Shown here: positions 11,545 to 21,080 of the stretch, in pieces
Layout: every line of letters begins with the position of its first letter
Numbering within the stretch: position 1 is the first letter of the stretch
Assembly (NCBI GenBank): GCA_902651635.1
Contig: CACRSC010000033.1
Location: 197,946-261,945, forward strand
Direction: 5' to 3'
Source of the DNA: Mastigamoeba balamuthi
Taxonomy: Eukaryota; Evosea; Mastigamoebida; Mastigamoebidae
DNA length: 64,000 nucleotides
Notes under the pieces: generated by a model
Seen by the model: only the letters and a program-made list of their open reading frames with translations
The model's database searches: none
What the model was told of the DNA's origin: nothing
Position numbers and translations under genes: made by a program

Positions 11545-11881
11545 TTAACACAGAGAGAACAAGGGAGAAAGGGGGAAGGGGGTTTCATACCTCATAATAA
11601 GGTCGTTCAGAGTCCTACCAAGCATCAACATAGCCTTGAACCCAGCCCTGACCTCTCCAAAGGTACAGGGCAGATAGGCACGCTTCTCACTGGGCTTAGC
11701 ACTAAGGAGGTCACACAACATTATCATGAGGGCCGAGATCTGCTGCTTCTCCTGCAGTGCCCTCCTCTGCTTCTCATCTGACTTCAACACACAGATCTCC
11801 TTGTCAACCTTCTCTGCCTCGTCCTCAGATTGCTCACTGTTGCTGAGATGTGATGCAGCAGCAGCAGCAGCTTGTGACTAG
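11545..11881 (-). CDS. Putative exon(s) of an unrecognised minus-strand gene
   Basis: An open stretch begins after a ctag acceptor near 11882 and runs through a short Ala tract, an acidic patch (NSEQSEDEAEKVDKEI) and a likely coiled coil (KSDEKQRRALQEKQQ). It ends near 11556 at a possible gtatga donor. The composition and heptad-like pattern look coding. No start, end or family could be assigned. Confidence 0.35.
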
Positions 11882-12358
11882 TGCAGCTGCAGCACCTAAA
11901 GTATCATTAACAGAGGGTGTGTGATGTGGAAATAAAGGAGAAAAGAGAGAATACTACATATCTGCTCTCCTGAAAGACATGATCTCTAGGTCTCTGTCCT
12001 GCTAAGATGGAAGAGATATCACAGTGATGATCGGCCCAGCCTGCCCAGTACAGCCCTTGTTTTTGTTCTTGCACTTGTTCTTATGCTTCTTGGTGGGGGG
12101 TTTTGCATGGCGTGTCCTTAATGCCCATTCTTTTTTTTCAAAAAGCCGTTATATGACATCAATAGCAGATAAGAAGGGCGAGGTCTATAAAGAATCAAAT
12201 ATTTGCACTGTGGTACTATTGTCTGTGTAGCAGGCGAGTATACTGGGCAGAACAGCATTAAGGAAGTCTGTTTAAGGTTATGATTAACATTGCAGATCCT
12301 CTGCTATGTGCTGCTAAATGGGTTCTTCTGCTATGCTATATAGTAGAAGGCACTGAAG
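11882..12358. other. Intergenic or intronic DNA, nothing recognised
   Basis: AT-rich sequence with short open frames only. The last 60 bp hold half of an imperfect inverted repeat (tctgctatgctatatagtag) that pairs with sequence near 12438-12468. Confidence 0.3.
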
Positions 12359-12393
12359 TTAGGGTAGGTTAGGGTTAGGGTTAGGGTTAGGGT
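12359..12393 (+). repeat. Interstitial telomere-like TTAGGG array
   Basis: Five TTAGGG units, the first separated by a TAGG, lie inside a second set of inverted repeats. TTAGGG is the telomere repeat of many protists, animals and fungi. The array is too short and too internal to be a chromosome end here. Confidence 0.75.
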
Positions 12394-12561
12394 CATGTAG
12401 TAATGCATAGCGGAGGCAGATCTGGGTTAGTGCCTTCTGCTATGCTACATAGCAGAGTATCAGTGTAGCACTGTATAGCAGATCTTCTGCAATGCATCCT
12501 ACAGCATTGTGTCTGCTACACCACGTAGCAGATCTGCCTCTGCTATGCATCACTACATGAC
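12393..12561. repeat. Second foldback repeat
   Basis: Arms at about 12393-12426 and 12529-12561 are inverted copies (catgtagt-atgcatagc-gaggcagatctg). The intervening DNA and the flanks to 12660 hold many more short gtagcag/ctgctac inverted pieces of the same flavour as the 10987-11205 palindrome, so both probably belong to one repeat family. Confidence 0.65.
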
Positions 12562-12659
12562 ATTCGCTACACAATGTAGTGGACCCCATTCTGCTACACA
12601 CACAGGTGCCACTACACACTTATGTAGTGGAGCATGCATAGCAGTGTAGCAGAACTGGA

Positions 12660-13540
12660 TCCACTACAGCATGTAAACGTGATCAACGTGAAGAAGCACC
12701 AGGAGGATAAGAAGAAGAACAAGGAAGATGAGGACGTGGACATAGAGGACGAGTGGCCTGCTCCCCCTGCTGATGGTGGGTGGGTCGTGGCAGAAGTCCC
12801 AGGCCTGGGGACAGCCCGGGACATGGGGAACCGAGATCCAGACCTTGGGAAGAGTGTGGAGCCTGGGGAACTTCCTTCCTCTGCTGCACCAGCATGGAGA
12901 GCACTCCAGAGTCCTGGAGTGCAGACCAGGCAGCAGGTTGCAGCAGAGGACCCCCACATCACAGCTTGCCCAGCAGAGTGCTCCGACCAGGAATGGGCTG
13001 ACCTCCAGGCCAAGCACCCTCCTCTGCATCCTGCAGACATCACCACCAGTACCAGTACAATTCCCAAGTGAGAGAAAACCAGACTGGTAAGACAAATATT
13101 TGTTTTTGTGTGTCTGACTCAATGCAAACAGACTAAAAACATACCTGCCCGTGGTGGGATCAATGACTGTCCCGTGCATTATGATGAGCCCCAATCGTGT
13201 AAGCCTGCATGACGTCTACTTCTGGGACGTGTGCCACATGGAGACGAGAAAGCAGACCACATTGCTACAGTCCGGAAGTATCTACTGGGCGTTTGTGGAG
13301 AACCAGTGGACTCTCGTTGTGCTTCTGAACCTCATCATCCCGGTCAACACCAGTATGAAGAAGCAGCTGTCCTGCCTCATCCTCGAGCCACAGTTTGCAG
13401 TGACTGGCAGATGCTATGTGCCACCAGCAGATAGCAATTTGCCACTGGCTGATGCTATTTGCTGCTGGCAGATAGCTATCTGCTGGCGGCACATACAAAA
13501 AGTCATCGCCCTTTGCTTCCTGGAGGCAGTGGTAATTCTC
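12660..13540. other. Conflicting candidate exons on both strands
   Basis: The plus strand has an acidic Lys/Asp/Glu-rich frame (12664-13071). The minus strand has two peptides joined in frame by a gtagca...tgcag intron near 13282-13212: CKLWLEDEAGQLLLHTGVD...VDTSGL and LTRLGLIIMHGTVIDPTTGR. The second is followed by a consensus gtatgt donor near 13146. Both strands show good splice signals around 13083-13146, so I cannot decide which is transcribed. No family recognised. The minisatellite unit recurs at about 13411-13492. Confidence 0.3.
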
Positions 13541-13560
13541 TAGTGCACTTGATTATCGTA

Positions 13561-14429
13561 CTCAACTTTCACAAAAAATTGTGTGAATGTTGAGGCTGAG
13601 AAACAGTGCAGGCCTTGACACCATCAGATTACCACAGCTACACAATGTGCAATTGATATATCGAATTCCTATTTTGATGGGAGCAGTCTCCGGACAGATC
13701 GGGCGGGATTCAAATCTCCGGAGATATTTTGGGTGGGCCCGGGTTTTTCCGCTGGACCAGTTTTTTCCGATCACTCTATTCCCGCAGGAAGATCGAGAGA
13801 TCTTCGTGGGATATCCCGCATATCCTGCAGGGTTAGCTTTCGTATTCCGGGAACTTGTCTTTGGATTTGGGATCGAGCCGTCACTTCGCAGCTTGGAACT
13901 GGGTGGATCGGGCTGCCGGCTAAGGCGCCGGAAATGAAAGGGGGGGAGAATGAAGTCCGAGCCTCTGGCCGCTGCGCGGTTTATGCAGTGCCCCGCCTTG
14001 CACTTGTTATGTGTCTTTTCGTCGCCCCTTTGTTCCTTTTTTGATGTCGGAGTCCTCGACGGCTTGCGCAGGCCGCGGGATGTCATCCGGCGACCCTTGC
14101 AGGATGAGGTGCTGCCAAACAGCGACGACACCTCATCACCGGGATATTTCAGCGTGTGAGGAGACCGGATGGATGCGATCCGAGGAAAAATATCCTGCGA
14201 ACCTCAGTGCCGGCCGTTGGCCAAAGGCATCAACGGGCAACGACTTCCGCAAAGCGCTCGCCCTTGGCGACAGTGCATGGCAGGAGCGCCTGCTGTGCCA
14301 TCTCCCCCCTGCCCACCCTCCGTGCGCGAGGGGCTGCCACTGGGCTCGCAGAGAGCCCGGGCCCGCTGGGACGCCATTGCGACCACGTGGGGGGCCTGCG
14401 AGCCCCCTCATGCCGCCAATGTCTGTGTG
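13561..14429. other. Intergenic DNA, no gene recognised
   Basis: GC content rises back to that of the gene regions. There is an open plus-strand frame (13587-13937) of ordinary composition but with no motif I know. No RNA gene was seen. Confidence 0.35.
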
Positions 14430-14888
14430 TCAGGCGGCGAGGATTGGAAGATTAAGGCGCAAGTGAGGCTCAGAGAAATGAGGTTAGCCTGGACCCGGAG
14501 TGGAGATGGTCCGGTCCGCGAACAGCTCGCCGTGTGGACTGCTTCTTGGTGTTGAGCACAGTAACGTGGGCTTTCTCTGCGATGGCGACGTTCGCACCCA
14601 CAGAGAACCCGTCCCAGCGCACGGACTCTATCCGCTTGTCGCTGCCCAGAAGCTGCTTCACAGGCAACTGAGGGACAGGCCAAGGTGCATTCCATATCGC
14701 CAAAACGCCAGCAGTAGGGCTGGTGAGTCAGCGGGAGTGTCGGTTCCTCCCTCAAGCGTCGTCAACGGTGTCGGCTCCTCCCTCAAGCGTCGTCCACGTC
14801 AGAGGTTTGTTAGTTAGTTAACCTGCCCAAGTCATCTGAGGACAGCGAGGGGGGTGCCCCGGGCGGTCGTCCACGTCAGAGGGCGTTT
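14430..14888. repeat. Rearranged duplicate of the 5' part of the caspase-like gene
   Basis: Three blocks match the region 17955-19158 in the same order but with the intervening parts deleted. 14430-14517 resembles 17955-18045 (an intron and exon-3 end), 14525-14667 resembles 18528-18655 (exon 2), and 14668-14888 is nearly identical to 18931-19158 (upstream DNA). The last block is the most conserved. This marks a recent local duplication, leaving a non-coding copy downstream of the gene's stop. Confidence 0.85.
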
Positions 14889-17800
14889 CAGGCGAAAGCA
14901 CTTGCACTGTCAAAACAGCCAAGGATACCGCCCAGTGGCAGCAGGTGATTCGCCTCCACCCCCGAGTACACAGCGACTTGTGCATCACGAAGTTCACCAG
15001 AGAATGATGATTCGATGAACACTGCACGGATGGAGATGGGGGAGTCCCACACAGAGAGCACAGTACTCGTGGCTCTCTCATCATTGCTCCCCGGAGCAAT
15101 GGACTTGCCCACTGCCGTGCTGGCGGCTGCACTCCTGTCACTCAGGGCCCTCATCTGGCCGGTTGCAGTCTCTGTTTGGGCATCTGACAAAGAAGACCCG
15201 AGCCTGAGGACGTTGCGCATGAATCCCTTTCGGAGAAAGGGAGCTGGCGCGAACAGAGGCGTCTGTTCAGCAAGTTCCGGGCTCTTGCGTCTCTGAACCT
15301 GCATGCTTTTCTTGATCATCGCGTACGTGATGTCCATACCAGCGGCTTGGTTCTTCTTGGCGGAGGTGATTACCGCGTTGTTGAGCATTGCCGTGAATGC
15401 TCCGTGGTACTTCAGCTTCATTCCATCTTTCGGCTTGGACACCACTTCCAGCTTTCCGTTGTCCTTCTGGTGAAAACGAAGTTCCTTGCTCGCCTGATAA
15501 CCGTTGGACGAGGCCAGCAGGAATAGGACTCCAGTGCCCTGGGTGTCCACGTGCACATCACCTTGCACTGATCTACTCGTTCCAGCTGCACAGTCCTGCC
15601 CCTTGGTTCTCCTTCCAACCCAATCGAGAGCTTCTGTAGCTGAAACCTCTCTCCCGGCAGCAGCTGAGAGAAGGGGGAGTAGTACATGCGGCAGGGCCTT
15701 GATGCCGAGGGACATTACATGTGTTAGCTCGCGGCTGTTCATTGTGTCCAGAGCACGGTGTGCATACTTTGCGGTTATGGCATTGATATCGCCGCCTTCC
15801 CCCAGGATCTTGGTGAGCGTGTGGGATGTTACCAAAGGGGAAATCTGGATGAGCTCTCCGAGAACCCTCGAGTACCCACAGTCCGTGACCTGGCGCACAA
15901 CCTCTGCCAAGCCATTGGCTGTGCTTATGTCCCCAGTTTGCACTTGAGGCTCGACGACATTGCCCAGTACATCGCCAATAACCTGCGTGAGTACCTCGCC
16001 ACCTTGTGCAATGGCATTGAGCAGCTCCAACCACTGCTTGTTCGTCATAGCCGCTGTCTTCTTCTCGATCTTCTCTCTGAGGGAGGTTCCACAGTAGTCC
16101 TGCACACGCCTTTCGATTGCACTTCCGAGACCATTCAGGGCCGAGGTCATCTCGGTGACGACAGCACACCATACTCTCTGCGACCCCTCGGACATCAGAA
16201 CGTGATAGTTCAGCGCTTCTTCCTCAACAGGACCCCTCCTGGCCCAATCTCTTACAACCAGGCTCCCAACCAGCAGCGGGGCATTGAAAATTGCCTCGGA
16301 GATAACAGCGCGGCAGGCTTGCTGCATTCCCGTAACAAGCAGCCCGGCAATGGTGTCCCTTTCACGGGAAAAGAGAATGCTGTTGAGCTGGCTATCTGGC
16401 AGTAGCGATAGCACGTCCTCCACAAACAGCTCCACTCTCTCGGATCCACGAACCATCCCCAGATTCGATGCACTCTGTTGGAGGAGTGTTTGGGCATTGT
16501 TCCAGATGCCGCCACCGCGAGCTAGCGCCGTGGCGAGTGCGACGTTACAGATGTCACGGACGGAGGCCCAGTTCTTGGTCCGTTCCTCTGAGTTGGCCAA
16601 GGGACCCGCTGTTCCAGGAGCCAGAACCTCGAGCACAGCAGCGTGGACAACCCGCGGGACCGCTGCAATCGCACTGTCAATGATGTCCGCCATACCAGCA
16701 GACGCAATAGCCCGGAGATCACCCAAGTGGAGACTAGTCGTCTCTGCTGCGCCGGACATGTCCGCGGCAGGTGTGGTGCCCCTTTGGAGCAGGCTGAGTG
16801 AGACTGAGGGTACGACAGCAGACCCCTCGACGACAGCGGTCCTGAGAAGTGCTGGAATCGCCTCTGGGCACAGTCCGGAAAGCACTTTGCGTGGGTTCTG
16901 TGCCATCTCCTGCACCTGCGCCTGCGCCTGCGCCTGCATGCACAGAGACCTGGCCAGCACTGTGCTGCGTGAGGCCTCAACTATCATACAGATCACGTTT
17001 ATGGAGCTTGACAGGGAGATCTGCTCGAGAAGCTCGTCAAATCGATGGGCAGGCACTCCAGAACTCACAACCTCTCTGGTCAGTGCAAACCTTGTAGCCT
17101 CTGGCACCTGGGCCAACATCTCGCTCAGCACGCGTATCCATGGCCTTCCAGTCGTCCGGTCAATTTCGGTGTCCTGTCCATCCAGGAGAGCCAACTTCTC
17201 CACGTATGGGGCGTCTCGGAGGGCAACGCGCAGTCTCTCTTCATCGCCAGCTGCAGCGAGAGCATGTGACCTGGCTGTGTCAGAGGCCCCCTTCGACACG
17301 GTTGTGAGAAGAGTGTGGGCCCACTCGGTGTCGGACACCTCACGCATCATCAGCTGCCCAGTAGTCGTGAGTGTGCCCAGTCCCCTGGAAACGCTCTCAA
17401 AAACTCTGCCCATGGCCTGTGGGTCCAAGTCGATGGCCTTCCCCATCACCGCTGCCAGTCTCTCCTCTGTAAGAGCCCCCAGTGCTTCCAACGTGGAGTC
17501 CGACGTGATGTCTCGTGTGGGTGGCCGCGCTGCAGCCTCCACGATGCCCGGCCCATATGTCTGCGCCCCTGTCATGATTTCGACCCACCCGCCGTTCCCG
17601 CCAGCCAACTGCTCTCTGCCCACGCCCACCCGCAGTGTGCCGGCGATGGAGCCCACACAGATCTCCGTGACAACTTCCCGCTGCTGTGGCCTCTGGGTGA
17701 TGTCGCCTGAGCCCGAGCTGCCTACCTGGCGGTTGATGGCCTCCACGGTACGGAAAACACCATCAATTGCGTGTCCCCGGGGGACCGTTGATTGCGTGTC

Positions 17801-18863
17801 CACGTCCTCTCCCTCCTGGTCGGGCATATGTAAGCCACCGGCGAAACAGCAGTCGAGGATCATGACCGCGGAGGCACCCTTCAACAGAGCAGATGATAAA
17901 AAATCTACAACCTCGTCTGTACAGAGGGTGTTTGCGCCATCATCCTCTCTGCGTTCTGTGCGTCAGGCGTCTCGGATTGGAAGATTAAGGCGCACTTGAG
18001 GCTCAGAAATGAGCTTCGCCTGGACCCGGAGTGGAGATGGTCCGGGTCCGCGAAAAACTTGCCGCGGGCATTGGTCCACGCCCACCCAGTGCTGCCATGG
18101 CCCGAGAAATAGAAGAGCAGCACATCCCCCCTGCCAGCCTCTGCGCTCAGCCTCTGTACACTCTCCACGGTGTTCTTGCGTGTTGCGTCACGGTCCCTGA
18201 GCTCCGTGATGTCTCGCTCGGTGCAGCCGAAGTAGTAGGCCCATTTCCTCATCACGGACAGGTCGTTGCAGGCTCCCCGAAGGCCTGCACTGTGGGGGTA
18301 GGCTGTTGCGAGGTGATTAGTGCATTGCACATTGCCATGCCTGCTCACTGTTGATTCCCACTAGAAGCGCAGAGACCCTCGGGGGCCTCGCCTGACGCTC
18401 TGTCACGTCGAACGCGAGGTCAGCCCACATGCCGCCGCCACTGCTCGGCTGCACGTCTCTCATCGGCAAGCAGACGGCGTTCCTCGCGCAGAGCGAGTGG
18501 ACTTTCTTCTGCGCCTTGCAGACGATGGACTGCTTCTTGGTGTTGAGCACAGCAAAGTGCACTTTCTCTGCGATGGCGACGTTCACGCCCACGGAGAACC
18601 CATCCCAGCGCACGGACTCTATCCGCTTGTCGCTGCCCAGAAGCTGCTTCACGGGCGACTCGAACTCGTACTCCCCAGCCTCGATGAGGAGCCTCAGGTC
18701 CGCCCACTCCTTCGGCAGCTCTCTGGAGCCGAGCTGAGTGCTCGCTTTGCGACGGGGGTTTGGGGGTGGGGGGCAGGAACCGAGGCGTGAGAACGAAGTT
18801 GAGCAAGGTCAGGTAGGGCGCGCCTCCTGCTGGGGGGCCTGAAGCACTGCTGTAGTCCGCCAT
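14888..18863 (-). CDS. Caspase-like (peptidase C14) protein with long helical C-terminal region
   Basis: Four exons (18863-18795, 18733-18349, 18302-17996, 17948-14888) give 1273 aa, with introns of 61, 46 and 47 bp. An unrecognised N-terminal part of about 145 residues precedes a caspase/metacaspase fold that starts at LLVGINTYPH. The catalytic His is in FYFSGHGS (about residue 220). The catalytic Cys is in ILDCCFAGG (about 288). The remaining 950 or so residues are Ala/Leu/Val-rich and almost entirely alpha-helical by eye, with a short QAQAQAQVQ run, perhaps a solenoid. Such a tail is far longer than in ordinary metacaspases (300-500 aa). The intron 1 donor (gttctc) is weak, so the extreme N-terminus is less sure. 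Its function is likely proteolysis at basic residues if metacaspase-like, but this is inference. Confidence 0.75.
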
Positions 18864-18930
18864 TTCCCGGCGCTCGCTTGGCTTCTGCGTTTGAGGCCTG
18901 CGGGGGGGGGGAGATGTCGTACGGAAGACA

Positions 18931-19162
18931 ACAACTGAGGGACAGGCCAAGGTGCATTCCATATTGCCAAAACGCCAGCAGTAGGGCTGGTGAGTCAGCG
19001 GGTGTGTCGGTTCCTCCCTCAAGCGTCGTCAACGGTGTCGGCTCCTCCCTCAAGCGTCGTCCACGTCAGAGGTTTGTTAGTTAGTTAACCCGCCCAAGTC
19101 ATCTGAGGACAGCGAGGGGGGTGCCCCGGGCGGTCGTCCACGTCAGAGGGCGTTTCAGGTAT
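18931..19162. repeat. Near-identical repeat of 14668-14900
   Basis: About 230 bp almost identical to the downstream copy at 14668-14900. It contains two direct copies of cctccctcaagcgtcgtc and two of gtcgtccacgtcagagg. It sits in the divergent promoter region between the caspase-like gene and the truncated peptidase copy. Confidence 0.85.
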
Positions 19163-19240
19163 CCACAACGGTCTCTTTCTCTCTGTTCTCAAGGTGTACC
19201 TGCTGCCCCACTGCCCCACACCCTTCACGTCTCAGGGGCG

Positions 19241-20841
19241 ATGGACGCACGTAGCACCGGCGACGCTGCAGGCGCTGCAGCGCGCCCGGACGCTCAGCTG
19301 CGGACGTTGTGGCTCCTACGCACGTTCGTGGTGCCCCGGGTGTGGCAGAGCGCCAAGGGGCCACTGGCGCTCGCTCAGCCCGCTGCGCTTGCAGCCGTGT
19401 GCTGCCGCCTGCGCCCCGGAGAGGAGCACTTCCCCTGGTGCTCAACTCGGGGATTCCCAACAAGGCGTTCTTCCTGGCGAGTATGGGGCTGGGTGGCAAC
19501 TCGTGGGAGAGGTCTGGGCGGATCTGGTACACCACCCTGTGCGACCGTGGACTGGCCTCCAACGCCACCTTCGAGGAGTTCGCATCTCTTTCGGTCTTCT
19601 TCGCCAGTGGGCTGTTCGGAACGGAGGCCGCGGACACTGTGGCGCACGCGTGGGAGTGTGTGGGCCTCCCAAGGGGAATAGTCATTAGTCGAGTCCCGAT
19701 ATTTCCGGTCGCTCCTGGTGATGCTCATCAAACGCTGGAGAAAGCACCACCAGAGCCTCAGAGACCAGGGCAAGCACACCCGCAGACCCAGACACCGAAA
19801 GTCCCTGGGACAGAGGCACAGACCCCACAGGAGCCCAGTTCGAAGGAACAGGGGAACAAAGCACCAGCACAGGCTCCCGAGAACGCCACGAAGACACCGC
19901 AAGAACAACCGGCACGAGATCACGTGCCAAGTCCGCAGTCGCAGGAGGCTTCTCAACCAGCGAAGAAGGGATTCAAGCGCAAGAGGATTCCAATCAAGCT
20001 TCTGCCGAGCACTCCAACAACGGCATCACCAGAGGTCCTTCAGGCTCAGTTGTATGCTGTCGGCCTAGTCTGCCAACTGGCAAGTGTCGAGAATCTTCAG
20101 AAGCTTATCTCTGAGGTCAGGGTCCGGTGGCCGCACGACGGGGTCGCTCAGGTGTTCCTCGTCTGTGCGCCTCAGGGAACAGGACACCAGTCGCTCCTCG
20201 CTGCAGACACTCCTCAAGCCAAGTCCCTGGAAGACAGGGCCGGACTTCATTGCTTCAGCACCCAGGGCCAGTGGAAGGAGGACGATACGGCTGCAAGCCA
20301 GTATTGTCCACTACTGCAGTTCGTGCAGGCCAAGGAGCATTTCGAGTGGCTCCGCAGCAACCGCCCGAGCTTCACTGGGTGCCATTGCACGGAACCGACG
20401 TTCAGGGGCACGTATTCCTCGGCCGAGGCTCTCAAAAAGCTCTTCGTCCAGATTGCCCAGGTTACGTGCACGACTGTCACCCGTGGGATTGATCCTGCAA
20501 GCCTCGAAGCGCTTCTCTCCGACCTGATCAACACAAGCACTCCGTCAGGACCCTCCCAGAACTACGAGGATGCACAGACCAGGGTGGCGTTTCTGGTGGT
20601 GAACTACCAACTAGAAGCAGGAATGTGCGACGCCATCGGCTGCCTTGGCCTCGACTGGCGTATTGTCGTCGAAAACTACAAGAGGAAGAACCAGGCTGCT
20701 GGGGGCTGCACGACGGCTCTGGATATCTCCGCTCGTTCGGTTTTCTATTCCGATTTCGCGAGCTTGAAGGCCGACTATGCCGCGGTTGCCGATCACTTCA
20801 AGGAGCACGCCTCGCGGCAGTGGCCCGTGGATCTCAAGTGA
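19241..20841 (+). pseudogene. 5'-truncated, mosaic paralogue of the M4 peptidase gene
   Basis: From 19442 the sequence matches the M4 peptidase gene at 35959-38384, starting just after its VHI motif, so the propeptide, HExxH site and zinc ligands are absent. The first 240 bp or so are almost identical to the intact gene. The Pro/Gln-rich linker and C-terminal domain that follow are much more diverged (about half the residues). The upstream part (from ATG 19241) is unrelated sequence in a different frame, or 19309 may be the start of an open frame through to the stop at 20841. It cannot be an active metallopeptidase. It could still express the C-terminal domain. Confidence 0.7.
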
Positions 20842-21080
20842 GCCAGCCGGAGTGAGCTTGGTCGCGCCCTCCAAGAAAAAAATGCAAAACCTGCATCCGG
20901 ACGACGAAAACACGGGTGTATCCTCCGATGACCGGGTGGTGTGCGTGTGCGTCCATGCCAGCTTTCAGTGAATCAAATGATTTCAAACTAGAATATCTTG
21001 GCCGATCCCGACAGCAAATCAGATTTAATTACCGGGGCGAGTTCAAAGAGGAGACCATCTCAAGCGCCCGCTTGCTCAAA

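Noticed and set aside
12359-12393. Chromosome end
   Set aside because: The TTAGGG array is five units long and flanked on both sides by unique DNA and genes.
16284-17999. Long open frame on the plus strand opposite the caspase-like gene
   Set aside because: Ser/Thr/Ala-biased antisense translation of a well-supported coding exon, with no motif of its own.
18931-19162. LTR pair bracketing 14.7-19.2 kb
   Set aside because: The two 230-bp direct repeats lack TGT...ACA ends and a primer-binding site, and the left copy also contains pieces of the caspase gene. A local duplication explains them better.
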